DNA of 64,000 nucleotides from Paucibacter sp. DJ2R-2 (GCF_025717675.1 NZ_JAJIRT010000003.1:310001-374000); one strand, 5' to 3'. Positions 1 through 8,998 are shown, counted from the stretch's first letter. Translations and numbers: made by a program. Notes: generated from the letters alone by a model not told the origin.

Positions 1-515
1 GCTATGTGCCGCGCCTGAAGGCCGGCCAAGAGGTCGAGGTTTCGCTGGACGCCTGGCCGGGCCGCAATTTCAAGGCGCGCATCGAAGCCCTGGACACGGC
101 GCTGGACGCTGCCGGCCGCTCCCTGCTGGTGCGCGCGCGCGTCCTGGGCGCGGCACCGGAGCTCAAGTCCGGCCTGTTCGCCCGCGTGCGGGTGGTGTTG
201 GCCACCCATGCCGGCGCCTTGCTGGTGCCGGAAGAAGCGCTGGTGCCGCTGGCTGGCAAGCAGTTCGTGATCAAGCTGGTCGAAGAAGAAGGCCAGCTCA
301 AGGCCCGCCGTATCGAAGCCAAGCTGGGCCTGCGCCTGAACGGTCAGGTCGAGCTGCTGGAAGGGTTGAAGGAGGGCGAGCGCGTCGTCACCGCCGGCCA
401 GGCCAAGCTGCTGCGCGGCGATGGCCAGGTGGTCAAGGTGGTCGATGTGGACAAGAAGGCGGCCAAGCCAGCCGCATCGGCACCGACCGCAGCGTCCTCC
501 GCCGCCAGCCGCTGA
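1..515 (+). CDS. RND efflux periplasmic adaptor (membrane fusion protein), C-terminal part
   Basis: The reading frame is already open at the window edge, so this is the last 170 or so codons of a longer gene. The visible part has the beta-barrel and membrane-proximal pattern of HlyD/AcrA-type adaptors: 'KAGQEVEVSLDAWPG' followed by a barrel strand, 'GLFARVRVVLAT' and 'LLVPEEALVPLAGKQFV', then a closing 'LLEGLKEGERVVTAGQAKL' segment. It ends in an Ala/Ser/Pro-rich tail typical of the periplasmic C terminus of these proteins. The RND permease starts 13 bp downstream, so the two form one operon and the protein would couple the inner-membrane pump to an outer-membrane channel. Substrate cannot be told from this fragment. 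Confidence 0.9.
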   Translation, partial: YVPRLKAGQEVEVSLDAWPGRNFKARIEALDTALDAAGRSLLVRARVLGAAPELKSGLFARVRVVLATHAGALLVPEEALVPLAGKQFVIKLVEEEGQLKARRIEAKLGLRLNGQVELLEGLKEGERVVTAGQAKLLRGDGQVVKVVDVDKKAAKPAASAPTAASSAASR

Positions 516-528
516 AAGCCCACCGGCC

Positions 529-3500
529 ATGAAGATTTCTGAAACCTCCATCCGTCGCCCGGTCTTTGCGACGGTGATGTCCCTGCTGCTCTTGCTGGTG
601 GGCCTGGTGTCCTTCGGCAAGCTCTCGCTGCGCGAGTACCCGCGCATCGACGAGCCGGTGGTCACCGTCAGCACCCGCCTGGTGGGCGCCTCGTCCGAGG
701 TGATTGAAAGCCAGGTCACCAAGCCGCTGGAAGACTCCATCTCCGGCATCGAGGGCGTCGACATCGTCACCTCGATCTCGCGCTCGGAGTCGAGCCAGAT
801 CACGGTGCGCTTCAAGCTCGAGAAGAACCCCGACAACGCCGCCGCCGATGTGCGCGACCGGGTCGCCCGCGTGCGCGGCCGCCTGCCCACGGCGGTGGAC
901 GAGCCGGTGGTGGCCAAGGTCGAGGCCGATGCCCAGCCCACGCTGCGCATCGCCTTCACCAGCGAGACCCTGGACCCCCTGCAGGTCACCGATGTGGTCA
1001 ACCGCATCGTCAAGCCGCGCCTGCAAACCATTCCCGGCGTGGCCGATGTGGAAATCGGTGGCGACCGCCGCTATGCCGTGCGCGTCTGGCTCGACGCCGC
1101 CCGCCTGGCCGCCTACAAGCTGACCGTGCAGGATGTGGAGGACGCGCTGCGCCGCCAGAACCTGGAAGTGCCGGCCGGCCGTATCGAGAGCCAGCAGCGC
1201 GAGTTCAACGTCACTGCCCGCACCGACCTCAACACCGTGGCCCAGTTCGCTGAGGTGAACTTGCGACAGGTGGGCAGCTATGGGGTCAAGCTGCGCGATG
1301 TCGCCCGCATCGAGGAAGCCGCCGCCAGCGAGCGTTCGCGTGTGCGCTTGAATGGCCTGCCTTCGGTGTCCCTGGGCGTGATCAAGCAGGCCACGGCCAA
1401 CCCGCTGGAAGTCTCGGCTGCCGTCACGGCCATGATGCCGCGCCTGCAGCAAGACCTGCCGGCCGGCATCACCGTGCGCCCGGCCAGCGACAACGCGCTC
1501 TTCATTGAGCGCTCGATCGAATCGGTCTATCACACCATCGCCGAGGCGGTGGTGCTGGTGGCCCTGGTGGTGTTTGTGTTCCTGCGCACCCTGCGTGCCT
1601 CCATCATCCCGCTGGTGACCATCCCGGTCAGCCTGATCGGCGCCTTTGCCATCATGGCCGCCGCTGGCTTCACCGTGAACACCTTGACTCTGCTGGCCCT
1701 GGTGCTGGCCATCGGTCTGGTGGTGGACGATGCCATCGTCGTGCTGGAGAACATCTTCCGCCACATCGAGGAAGGGCTGGAGCCCTTCCAGGCCGCGCTC
1801 AAGGGCGCCAAGGAAATCGGCTTCGCCGTGGTCGCCATGACGCTGACCCTGGTGGCGGTGTTTGCGCCGCTGGCCTTCACGCCGGGCCGCACCGGCCGTA
1901 TTTTTGTCGAGTTCGCGCTGACCCTGGCGGGAGCGGTACTGGTCTCGGGCTTTGTGGCGCTGACGCTGACGCCCATGATGTGCTCCAAGCTGCTGCGCCA
2001 TAACGCCAAGCCCACACGCTTCGACGCCGGCATGGAGCGGGTGCTGGTCTTGATCAGCGAGCGCTATGCCGCTGCACTGCGCCTGGCCCTGCGCCAGCGC
2101 TGGGTGGTGGTGCTGGTGATGCTGGCCTCGGCCGGCGGCACGGGCTGGCTGTATATGAACGCCAAGTCGGAGTTGGCGCCGCAGGAAGACCGCGGCGTCA
2201 TCGTGCTGCCGATCAGCGCGCCCGACGGCTCGACCCTGGCCTTCACCTCGCGCTATCTCGATGCCATCGAGGATATCGCCGCCACTTACCCCGAGTTCGA
2301 TCGTCGCTTTGTGTTTTCGGGCGGCGGCAACGTGGCCGGCGGCCTGGCCATCTTCCGCACCGTGGATTGGGACCAGCGCAGCCGTTCCAGCGCCGAGCTG
2401 GCGCGCGCTCTGCTGCCGCAGATGAATCTGCTGCCCGGCGTGAGCGCGTTTCCCATCACCCCGCCCAGCCTGGGCCAGGGCTTCACCTCGCGGCCGGTCA
2501 ACTTTGTCATCGTCACCGGCGACAGCTACACCAACTTGGCCAAGGTCACAGCAGACTTCAGCGCCGCTCTGGCCAAGAACCCAGGCCTGGTGCAGATCGA
2601 CAACGACCTGCGCCTGAACAAGCCCGAGCTCTTCCTCGAGGTGGACCGCGAGCGCGCCGCGGACCTGGGCGTGCCGGTGGACCAGATCGCCCGCACGGTC
2701 GAGACCATGCTGGGCAGTCGTGCGGTCACGCGCTACAAGCGCGATGCCGAGCAGTACGACGTGCTCGTGCAGACCGAAAGCCAGAACCGCACGACGCCCC
2801 AGCAGATCGAGCAGCTCTATGTGCGCGGCAAGGGCGATGCCTTGGTGCCTTTGTCCAGTCTGGTGACGGTCAAAGAAGCGGTCAGCCCACGCGAGCTCAA
2901 CCACTTCAACCAGCGCCGCTCGGTGGCCATCAGCGCTGGCTTGGCCCCGGGCTATTCGCTGGGCGAGGCGCTGGAGTTCATGGACAAGACGGCGCAGCAG
3001 ATTCTGCCGGCCGGCTATGCGACCGAGCTGAACGGCGTGTCGCGTGAGTTCAAGTCCAGCAGTGGTGCTTTGAGCCTGGTGTTTGTGCTGGCGCTGCTCT
3101 TCATCTTCCTGGTGCTGGCGGCGCAGTTCGAGAGCTTCATTGACCCCTTTGTGATCCTGCTGTCCGTGCCCTTGTCCATGGTCGGCGCGCTGGCGGCCTT
3201 GCAATGGGCGGGCGGCACGCTCAATGTTTACTCGCAGATCGGTTTGATCACGCTGGTGGGCTTGATCACCAAGCACGGCATCCTGATCGTCGAGTTCAGC
3301 AACCAGCTGCGCCAGCAGGGCAAGGGCACGATGGAGGCGGTGGTCGAGGCCTCGGCCCTGCGCCTGCGGCCCATCCTCATGACCACCGGCGCCATGGTGC
3401 TGGGCGCCTTGCCCCTGGCCCTGGCCACCGGTGCCGGCGCCGAGAGCCGCCAGCAGATCGGCTGGGTCATCGTCGGCGGCATGAGCCTGGGCACGCTGCT

Positions 3501-3588
3501 GACCATCTTCGTCGTGCCCACCATGTACACCTTGTTTGCCCGCAAGAGCATTCCGGGCGAGATCACGACGCCGGCGATGGCTAGCTGA
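529..3588 (+). CDS. RND multidrug efflux permease (HAE1/MdtB-like)
   Basis: Proton-driven inner-membrane pump of 1019 residues, a normal length for the AcrB/MexB/MdtB superfamily. The chosen ATG gives the canonical N terminus 'MKISETSIRRPVFATVMS', with the first membrane helix at about residues 12-30. The large porter loop follows ('SREYPRID'-like segment here as 'LREYPRIDEPVVTVST'). The helix-4 signature 'LALVLAIGLVVDDAIVVLEN' near residue 400 contains the paired Asp residues of the proton relay. The second half repeats the fold and ends with 'GLITLVGLITKHGILIVEFSNQL' and 'FVVPTMYTLFAR'. An upstream in-frame ATG at 421 would overlap the adaptor gene and adds a non-homologous Arg/Pro-rich tail, so it was not used. 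No outer-membrane channel gene follows. Confidence 0.95.
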   Translation: MKISETSIRRPVFATVMSLLLLLVGLVSFGKLSLREYPRIDEPVVTVSTRLVGASSEVIESQVTKPLEDSISGIEGVDIVTSISRSESSQITVRFKLEKNPDNAAADVRDRVARVRGRLPTAVDEPVVAKVEADAQPTLRIAFTSETLDPLQVTDVVNRIVKPRLQTIPGVADVEIGGDRRYAVRVWLDAARLAAYKLTVQDVEDALRRQNLEVPAGRIESQQREFNVTARTDLNTVAQFAEVNLRQVGSYGVKLRDVARIEEAAASERSRVRLNGLPSVSLGVIKQATANPLEVSAAVTAMMPRLQQDLPAGITVRPASDNALFIERSIESVYHTIAEAVVLVALVVFVFLRTLRASIIPLVTIPVSLIGAFAIMAAAGFTVNTLTLLALVLAIGLVVDDAIVVLENIFRHIEEGLEPFQAALKGAKEIGFAVVAMTLTLVAVFAPLAFTPGRTGRIFVEFALTLAGAVLVSGFVALTLTPMMCSKLLRHNAKPTRFDAGMERVLVLISERYAAALRLALRQRWVVVLVMLASAGGTGWLYMNAKSELAPQEDRGVIVLPISAPDGSTLAFTSRYLDAIEDIAATYPEFDRRFVFSGGGNVAGGLAIFRTVDWDQRSRSSAELARALLPQMNLLPGVSAFPITPPSLGQGFTSRPVNFVIVTGDSYTNLAKVTADFSAALAKNPGLVQIDNDLRLNKPELFLEVDRERAADLGVPVDQIARTVETMLGSRAVTRYKRDAEQYDVLVQTESQNRTTPQQIEQLYVRGKGDALVPLSSLVTVKEAVSPRELNHFNQRRSVAISAGLAPGYSLGEALEFMDKTAQQILPAGYATELNGVSREFKSSSGALSLVFVLALLFIFLVLAAQFESFIDPFVILLSVPLSMVGALAALQWAGGTLNVYSQIGLITLVGLITKHGILIVEFSNQLRQQGKGTMEAVVEASALRLRPILMTTGAMVLGALPLALATGAGAESRQQIGWVIVGGMSLGTLLTIFVVPTMYTLFARKSIPGEITTPAMAS

Positions 3589-3643
3589 GAGAGGAACTCG
3601 CTGCACCGCCGATTGAGGCGGGATTGTTGGCTGGAGGCAGCAC

Positions 3644-3800
3644 AGTGCCGTCGTTTGCTGACGTTTCAGTTCGACCGCAGAGTGCGCGGAGGACCGCAGA
3701 GTCCGCGGAGAGAGAGGAAGAAGATTTCTTGTCTCGGCGTCCTCTGCGGTCCTCAGCGAGCTCTGCGTGCTGCAACTTCTTCGCGAGCGACGGCTCCGTG
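3644..3800 (-). repeat. MITE-like dispersed repeat, copy A
   Basis: The 280-bp gap after the RND gene holds no plausible gene but carries an element that recurs, in the opposite orientation, at 53371-53523. Read on the minus strand it starts with CCGTCGCTCGCGAAGAAGTT and ends with CAGCAAACGACGGCACTGTG, so its ends form an imperfect inverted repeat (CCGTCGyTyGC). Inside are two long arms built on CGCAGAG...GAGGACCGCAGAG that pair with each other, separated by a CT-rich loop. There is no room for a transposase. It looks like a non-autonomous miniature element or a large intergenic hairpin. Orientation is given relative to copy B taken as plus. Confidence 0.75.
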
Positions 3801-3868
3801 CCGATGGCAGCCATCAGTTGACCGCCGAGTAAGCTGCTACTTATGTGAGCGGGCTAGGGTTCTGAGCC

Positions 3869-4900
3869 TCAGCCCAGCGTTTCCAGGGCGAGTTGTAGCG
3901 CCTGTTCGGGCGCCACTTGCAGGTCGGGCTGGACGCCGTGCCCGTCCAGGCGCTGGCCGCTGGGCGTCAGGTAGTCGGCCACCGGTAGACGCAAGCGATA
4001 GCCGCCTGCGAGCGGCAGCGCTTCGCTCGACAGCATGGCGCCGGCCGTGCGCTGGCCAATCAAGCGGGCACCCAAGGCCTGCCGAAAGAGCCAGGCCACG
4101 GGCTCCGAGGTGCTGGCTGTTTGCCCGTCGATCAGGACCAGCAATCGCCCGCGGAAGCCGCCTGCAGGGCTGGCCGGTATGTGCAGGCGTGCCACGCCCG
4201 CCGTTTGCAGGGCCTGGCTCAAGGCTGCGAGATCGAGCGTGGCGAGCGTGGGCATCTGCGCCAGCGCAGCCGCATCGGGTTCGTTCCGGCCCTGGCCATA
4301 CCAGCGGCGTGAGAGGAAGACACCCGCGTCCACCGGGGCCGGGGCCAGCAGGCCCAGCAAGCTGGCGGCCGCCGGCAAGGCGCCCCCGGCGTTGCCGCGC
4401 AAATCGATGATCAAGGCCTCAGGCCGGGCGGCGGCCAGCGCTTGCGCAGCCGGCAACATCTGCGCCGCCTCGAGCGCGAAGCTGGGGATGCTGAGCAAGG
4501 CCACGCCGGGCCGCGGCCAGCTCAGCTGCGGCAGGGCCGCGGGAGCCGCTGGGGCGCTCGCCGCTGGCGCTTCGGGCTGCGGCGCCAGCAGGGCAAAGTG
4601 GCTGAAGCCGAGTTTCGCGGCTTGCTGGCTGCGGTTGAAGTGCAAGGCGATGCCGGCGGCATCCAAGCCCTCGGGTGCGGCCAGCAAGGCCTGGCGAAAG
4701 GCCGCAAAAGCGGGGCTTTGGCTCCAAGTGGGCAGGGGCAGCAGGCGATCGCTCAAGGCCAGAGCTTGGGCGTAAACGGTTTGTGCGCTGGGCTCCGGGG
4801 CCGCCGCCTGGGCCAAGGGGCTCAGGCTGAGCGACAGCGCGAAGATTGCGAGCACGCGCTTGGCCAGGTGGCCAGGGACATTGAAAGACGAGCGAATCAA
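3869..4900 (-). CDS. S41 family serine peptidase, exported
   Basis: A 343-residue C-terminal-processing/IRBP-type peptidase. The start is TTG, chosen because AAGGAG sits 7 bp upstream of it. Residues 1-32 form a signal peptide ending in 'LAQAAA'. A helical N-terminal segment (about 40-105) is followed by an Ala/Pro linker and the S41 catalytic core (about 130-335). 'EALIIDLRGNAGGALPAAA' is the family's RGNxGG motif, and 'DGQTASTSEPVAW' carries the nucleophile region (Ser263/Ser265). 'GQRTAGA' replaces the GKxT lysine motif of Prc/CtpA, as in the IRBP/S41B branch. I see no PDZ domain. The likely role is periplasmic peptide or protein degradation. It lies 174 bp downstream of a LytTR regulator on the same strand. 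Confidence 0.85.
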   Translation of the reverse strand: MIRSSFNVPGHLAKRVLAIFALSLSLSPLAQAAAPEPSAQTVYAQALALSDRLLPLPTWSQSPAFAAFRQALLAAPEGLDAAGIALHFNRSQQAAKLGFSHFALLAPQPEAPAASAPAAPAALPQLSWPRPGVALLSIPSFALEAAQMLPAAQALAAARPEALIIDLRGNAGGALPAAASLLGLLAPAPVDAGVFLSRRWYGQGRNEPDAAALAQMPTLATLDLAALSQALQTAGVARLHIPASPAGGFRGRLLVLIDGQTASTSEPVAWLFRQALGARLIGQRTAGAMLSSEALPLAGGYRLRLPVADYLTPSGQRLDGHGVQPDLQVAPEQALQLALETLG

Positions 4901-5074
4901 AACAGGACTCCTTGGGATTTGCGCCGGCCATGCCGCACGGCGCCCGGCGCGACAGGCGCCAGGGCTGTGCAGCCTAGGGGCTGCAACTCGGCCTGAGAGG
5001 AGTCCGACGACCGTCTGTGACCAGGCGGACGCGGCGGTGACGAAACCGCCAGGCCAGGGGCGAATTTGCAGGCC

Positions 5075-5986
5075 TCAGGGACGAAACTGCAGGGCCTCGG
5101 GGTTCGCGCTTGGCAGTTCGGGCGGCAGTTCAAAATCGGCGGACACGGGGATCAGCGCGTCCAGACCGCGCAGGCGGAGCTGGCGTTGGCGCCCCGTTTG
5201 GCCCCAGGCCTGGACCCGCTCGGGCGCCACCAGCCAGGAGCGATGGACCCGCCAACAGGCCAACTCGCCACCGGCCAGGGTGGTGGCCAGCTCGCCCAGC
5301 GGCAAGCGCAGCAGATGGGCTTGGATGCCGCGGCCGTCTTCGGCTTCAAGCTGCAGGCGCACATAGTTTTGCTGGGCCTGCGCGCAGACAAACTGATCGC
5401 GGCGAAAACTCAGCTGCTCGTCGCGATTGCGGCCCTGCACCACGATCAGGGGCGGGGCGGCGGCCGGGGAGGCGCCGGGCTGGGTCTCCGCGTCCGTTTG
5501 CGCGCTTGGTCTCGCAGGCTGGACAGTCAGCGCATCGGCTCGCCCTTGCCACAGCAGCAGCGGCAGCAGCATCAGCAAGAAAGGCAGGGCGAAGGCGAGG
5601 CTGAAGATGGCGAAGTCAGCCCAAGAGGGCGCGCGCGGTGCCACCCACCAGCAGCTGTGGCCATAGCTCAGGGTCACGCTGAAGCCGGCCCAGATCGCCA
5701 GGGCCAGCAACTCATCTTGCAGGCGCCAGCTTGATTGGCGGGCTCGCCGCCGCAGTGACCAGGCGCGCATGGGCAGCACCGCAAGCAGCAGGCACAAGCC
5801 GTAGCCCAGCAGGCGCAGCACCCAGCCCGGTGGGCGGTAGCGCTCCCCGCCGAAAGGCTGCAGCCAGAACAAGACCAGCAGCATCAGGCCGGCCGCCAGA
5901 CCAAAACGCCGCAAGGCCGCCCAAGGGCTGGCTTCGAAGTGCCAGCGTTGTTGCAGCCAGGCGGAAACGGAGGGCAGGGCGGACAT
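5075..5986 (-). CDS. membrane-anchored LytTR-domain transcriptional regulator
   Basis: A 303-residue protein with four predicted membrane helices in its first 150 residues ('FGLAAGLMLLVLFWLQPFG', 'LLGYGLCLLLAVLPM', 'LLALAIWAGFSVTLS', 'FSLAFALPFLLMLLPLLLW'). An Ala/Pro/Thr-rich linker then leads to a C-terminal LytTR DNA-binding domain from about residue 195: 'RNRDEQLSFRRDQFVCAQAQQNYVRLQL', 'LRLPLGELATTLAGG' and 'WRVHRSWLVAPERVQAW'. There is no receiver domain, so it probably senses something at or in the membrane directly. ATG at 5986 was preferred over a TTG 45 bp upstream; neither has a strong ribosome-binding site. The S41 protease gene follows on the same strand and is the most obvious target or partner (inference). 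Confidence 0.82.
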   Translation of the reverse strand: MSALPSVSAWLQQRWHFEASPWAALRRFGLAAGLMLLVLFWLQPFGGERYRPPGWVLRLLGYGLCLLLAVLPMRAWSLRRRARQSSWRLQDELLALAIWAGFSVTLSYGHSCWWVAPRAPSWADFAIFSLAFALPFLLMLLPLLLWQGRADALTVQPARPSAQTDAETQPGASPAAAPPLIVVQGRNRDEQLSFRRDQFVCAQAQQNYVRLQLEAEDGRGIQAHLLRLPLGELATTLAGGELACWRVHRSWLVAPERVQAWGQTGRQRQLRLRGLDALIPVSADFELPPELPSANPEALQFRP

Positions 5987-6203
5987 GGGGCGGCGGGTTT
6001 GAGGCAGGCGAGGGTGCAAGCAAGTAGGCAAGCGAGGAGGCGGCGGATTCTAGAGTTGCTCGCAGCCACCGGCTCCGCCGAACCACCGAGCGCCTGCGGG
6101 TTTGCCCCTCGGCAGGCCGTGGCCGCTGCATGCGAATATGCAAACGCACGATCTGGATCTGCCCTCCACGCCCCCTACAGCAAGCCGGTCAGCCGGTACC
6201 CTC

Positions 6204-7808
6204 ATGCCCGCTTCAATGCCAGTCTTTCTGCGCCGCCTGGCGCTCTCTTTGCTCTTCACCTGCAGCCTGTCCGAGGCCCTGGCCGCCCCGATCGCCGTGC
6301 CCGGCACCTTGCGCTTTTGCGCCCAAGGCAGCCCCAAGAGTTTCGACCCGGCCAACAGCGACTCGGGCATCGACCATGCGGCGACCTATCCGATTTTTGA
6401 CGGGCTGATCGACAACGAGCCCGGCACGGATCGCTTGATCCCGGCCCTGGCTGAACGATGGACGGTGGCCGCCGATGGCCGCAGCATTCGTTTCAAGCTG
6501 CGCCATGGCGTCAAGTTTCACAGCACGGCCTACTTCAAGCCCACGCGGGACTTCAATGCCGACGATGTGATCTTCACCTTCGCGCGCCTGCTGGACCCGC
6601 AGCATCCATTCTCCAAGGCGCACCCCATCGTCTCGCCCTATGTGATCTCGGCCGGCTGGAAACAGCTGATCGCGGGCGTGGATCGCATCGCGGATGACGA
6701 GGTGCAGATCCGCTTTCATAGCGTCGACGCCACCTTTCTGAACTTGCTGACCTACGCCTTTGCCGCCATCCAGTCGGCCGAGTACGGCGCGCAGCTGCTC
6801 AAGACCGGCAAGGCGGCGCAGATCAACAGCCTGCCTGTTGGTACCGGCCCCTTTGTCTACAAGAGCTACCAGCCCGACAGCATCTTGCGTTACAGCCGCC
6901 ACCCGGATTTCTTCCGCAGTGATCGCCCCGTGGTCGAGCAGCTGGTCTTCGCCATCACCACCGATCGCAATGTGCGCACCCAGCGCCTGCGCCGCAATGA
7001 ATGCGACATCGCTGCGCTGACCAACCAGGCCGATCTGATCGAGCTGGAGCGCGACCCGGCCATCCAAATCCACAGCGTGCCCGGCCTGAATATCGGCTTT
7101 CTGGCCTACAACACCAAGAAGCCGCCGCTGGACAAGTTGGCCGTGCGCCAGGCCCTGGACATGGCCATCGACAAGAACACCTTGGTCAAGACGGTGTTCG
7201 GCGGCGCTGGTGAGCTGGCCAACTCCCTGGTCGCGCCGCCCAGCTGGGCCTTTGATGCGAGCCTCAAGGCGGCGCCCTATTCGCCCGAAAAGGCGCGCGA
7301 GCTGCTCAAGAGCGCCGGCGTCAAGAACCTGAGCCTGACGCTCTGGGCCATGCCCGTGCAACGCTTCTACAACCCCAACGCGCAGCTGATGGCGCAGATG
7401 ATTCAGGCCGACTGGGCCAAGGTCGGTGTCACCGCAAAAATCGTCAGTTATGAGTGGGGCGAGTATTTGAAGCGCGTGGACCAGGGCGAGCACGACACCG
7501 CCATGATCGGTTGGAATGGCGAGGCCGATCCGGCCTCCACCCTGGGCCAGCTCAGCTGCGGTGCTGCCAGCGGCAGCTTCTGGTGCGACCCCGCTTACGA
7601 CGCCCTTCTTGCCAAGGCCCGCCAGACCCTGGATATTCCAGAGCGCAAGAAGTTCTACAGCCAGGCCCAGCGCATGGCGCTGGCCCAACTGCCCTGGACA
7701 CCGATCGCCCACGGCAAGATCGCGGTGGCGGTGCGCCAGCGGGTGCAGGGCTTCAAGCTGGCGCCGGACGGCAATTACCGCTTCGACGGCGTGACGATCA
7801 AGCCCTGA
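6204..7808 (+). CDS. ABC transporter substrate-binding protein, family 5 (peptide/nickel type)
   Basis: A 534-residue periplasmic binding protein of the DppA/OppA/SapA type (SBP_bac_5). The chosen ATG gives a clean signal peptide ('MPVFLRRLALSLLFTCSLSEALA' after a few residues, cut before 'APIAVPGTL'). Typical family segments are 'LRFCAQGSPKSFDPANS', 'LIPALAERWTVAADGRSIRFKLR', 'FNADDVIFTFARLLDP' and 'NSLPVGTGPFVYKSY', then 'LAVRQALDMAIDKNTLV' in the hinge region. The C-terminal 'YDALLAKARQT' and 'QLPWTPIAHGK' complete the pattern, which resembles dipeptide-binding proteins most. No permease or ATPase genes flank it, so it is an orphan that must use a transporter encoded elsewhere. In-frame ATGs at 6138 and 6216 are alternatives. 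Confidence 0.9.
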   Translation: MPASMPVFLRRLALSLLFTCSLSEALAAPIAVPGTLRFCAQGSPKSFDPANSDSGIDHAATYPIFDGLIDNEPGTDRLIPALAERWTVAADGRSIRFKLRHGVKFHSTAYFKPTRDFNADDVIFTFARLLDPQHPFSKAHPIVSPYVISAGWKQLIAGVDRIADDEVQIRFHSVDATFLNLLTYAFAAIQSAEYGAQLLKTGKAAQINSLPVGTGPFVYKSYQPDSILRYSRHPDFFRSDRPVVEQLVFAITTDRNVRTQRLRRNECDIAALTNQADLIELERDPAIQIHSVPGLNIGFLAYNTKKPPLDKLAVRQALDMAIDKNTLVKTVFGGAGELANSLVAPPSWAFDASLKAAPYSPEKARELLKSAGVKNLSLTLWAMPVQRFYNPNAQLMAQMIQADWAKVGVTAKIVSYEWGEYLKRVDQGEHDTAMIGWNGEADPASTLGQLSCGAASGSFWCDPAYDALLAKARQTLDIPERKKFYSQAQRMALAQLPWTPIAHGKIAVAVRQRVQGFKLAPDGNYRFDGVTIKP

Positions 7809-7867
7809 GGGGCGGCCCGGGTGAGCGCGCCTAAAATGGCCGGCATACCAATGAGGGACCTGCAGCA

Positions 7868-8437
7868 ATGAGCATCAAGAGCGACAAGTGGATCCGCCGC
7901 ATGGCCGAACAGCACGGCATGATCGAACCCTTCGAGCCGGGCCAGATCCGCGCCAACGCCGCCGGCGAGAAGATCGTCAGCTACGGCACTTCGAGCTATG
8001 GCTACGACATTCGCTGTGCGCCCGAGTTCAAGGTCTTCACCAATGTCTACAGCTCCATCGTCGACCCCAAGAATTTCGACGACAAGAGCTTTGTCGACAT
8101 GGAAGGCGACCACTGCATCATCCCGCCCAACAGCTTCGCGCTGGCGCGTACGGTTGAGTACTTCCGCATCCCGCGCAATGTGCTGACCATCTGCCTGGGC
8201 AAGAGCACGTACGCGCGCTGCGGCATCATCGTCAACGTCACACCCTTCGAGCCCGAGTGGGAAGGCTATGTGACGCTGGAGTTCTCCAACACCACGCCGC
8301 TGCCGGCCAAGATCTACGCGGGCGAAGGTTGCGCTCAGGTGCTGTTTTTCGAGAGCGACGAAGTCTGCGAAACCAGCTACAAGGACCGTGGCGGGAAGTA
8401 CCAGGGCCAGCGCGGCGTGACCCTGCCGAAGACCTGA
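7868..8437 (+). CDS. dcd: dCTP deaminase
   Basis: Converts dCTP to dUTP and ammonia, supplying the dUMP precursor for thymidylate synthesis. The 189-residue length matches the family. It begins with the usual '[19 protein letters not shown]', has '[21 protein letters not shown]' with the Gly-Tyr-Asp core, and '[22 protein letters not shown]', which contains the catalytic glutamate and the Arg-Cys-Gly substrate-binding segment. The C-terminal '[18 protein letters not shown]' closes over the nucleotide. The gene starts 59 bp after the binding-protein gene and is followed by a clear hairpin terminator at 8470, so it may be read from its own promoter in the short gap. No features are unusual. Confidence 0.97.
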   Translation: MSIKSDKWIRRMAEQHGMIEPFEPGQIRANAAGEKIVSYGTSSYGYDIRCAPEFKVFTNVYSSIVDPKNFDDKSFVDMEGDHCIIPPNSFALARTVEYFRIPRNVLTICLGKSTYARCGIIVNVTPFEPEWEGYVTLEFSNTTPLPAKIYAGEGCAQVLFFESDEVCETSYKDRGGKYQGQRGVTLPKT

Positions 8438-8469
8438 CTCGGCCTCAGTGCCCGGCCAAACTTGAGTGA

Positions 8470-8496
8470 AAACAGCCGGTGAATCGCCGGCTGTTT
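8470..8496 (+). terminator. hairpin terminator after dcd
   Basis: A perfect 10-bp stem, AAACAGCCGG paired with CCGGCTGTTT, encloses a 7-base loop 33 bp after the dcd stop codon. The 3' side is moderately T-rich (CTGTTTCGCATTT), so it is likely rho-independent, although the U-tract is short. Confidence 0.75.
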
Positions 8497-8571
8497 CGCA
8501 TTTAAGTTTCGCCAGCGGCCGGCATCATGGCGCCATCCCGGTCCTGTGCAGGCCGGAATCGCGAGGCCCAT

Positions 8572-8913
8572 ATGATCATCCCGCTGCATCTTCTGCCCGA
8601 GTTCAATCAAGGCGCGCCGATCCCGCTGGATTTTTCGCTTCCTCGTGAAGTGCCGCAGCCGCTGCAGGCGCTGGGCGAGCTCACTTCGCCCATCGTCGGC
8701 CCGGTGGCTCTGTCCGATCTGCATTGCTTCCAGGCCTTGATGGCCGATGAGGGCGAGCAACTCCAGCCCACCCGCATGCTGTATGACCGGCTCTATGCCT
8801 TTGAATGCCTGGCCCGGGCTCATGCCTGCGCCAACCCGGGCTTGCGAGCGCTGGCGCTGCGCCTGTTCAGCGACTACCAGCGCGCGGGCGAGTGGATTGG
8901 TCTGATGCACTGA
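8572..8913 (+). CDS. conserved hypothetical small protein
   Basis: A 113-residue acidic, soluble-looking protein that I do not recognise. It has no signal peptide or membrane helix. The sequence begins 'MIIPLHLLPEFNQGAPIPLDF', includes 'GPVALSDLHCFQALMADEGEQ', and ends 'SDYQRAGEWIGLMH'. The Leu-rich second half ('LYDRLYAFECLARAHACANPG') looks helical. ATG at 8572 is preferred over an upstream in-frame ATG at 8527, whose extra residues are Arg/Cys-rich and look non-coding. It lies between two terminators, so it is probably monocistronic. Codon use matches the neighbours, which supports a real gene. Confidence 0.6.
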   Translation: MIIPLHLLPEFNQGAPIPLDFSLPREVPQPLQALGELTSPIVGPVALSDLHCFQALMADEGEQLQPTRMLYDRLYAFECLARAHACANPGLRALALRLFSDYQRAGEWIGLMH

Positions 8914-8961
8914 GATGCAACTGAGGCAAGCGGCCTCCTGCTTGCCTGAATTGCAGCCAAC

Positions 8962-8987
8962 GGTCCTCGCTTGCGAGGGCCTTTTTT
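8962..8987 (+). terminator. rho-independent terminator
   Basis: Stem GGTCCTCGC/GCGAGGGCC (with one G-T pair) is followed directly by TTTTTTG. It ends the small gene at 8572-8913 and lies just beyond the stop codon of the convergent gene at 8999-9262, so it may act for both strands. Confidence 0.85.
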
Positions 8988-8998
8988 GTTTTTGGGGC

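Noticed and set aside
433-3606. A 1057-codon minus-strand open frame opposite the RND permease.
   Set aside because: It mirrors the permease codons, has His/Gln/Gly-rich low-complexity content and no family motifs; long antisense frames are normal at this GC content.
3675-3770. Repeated CGCAGAG/GGACCGCAGAG units that look like a CRISPR array.
   Set aside because: The units are arms of one inverted-repeat element, there are no regular spacers, and the second copy at 53.4 kb has the same internal order.
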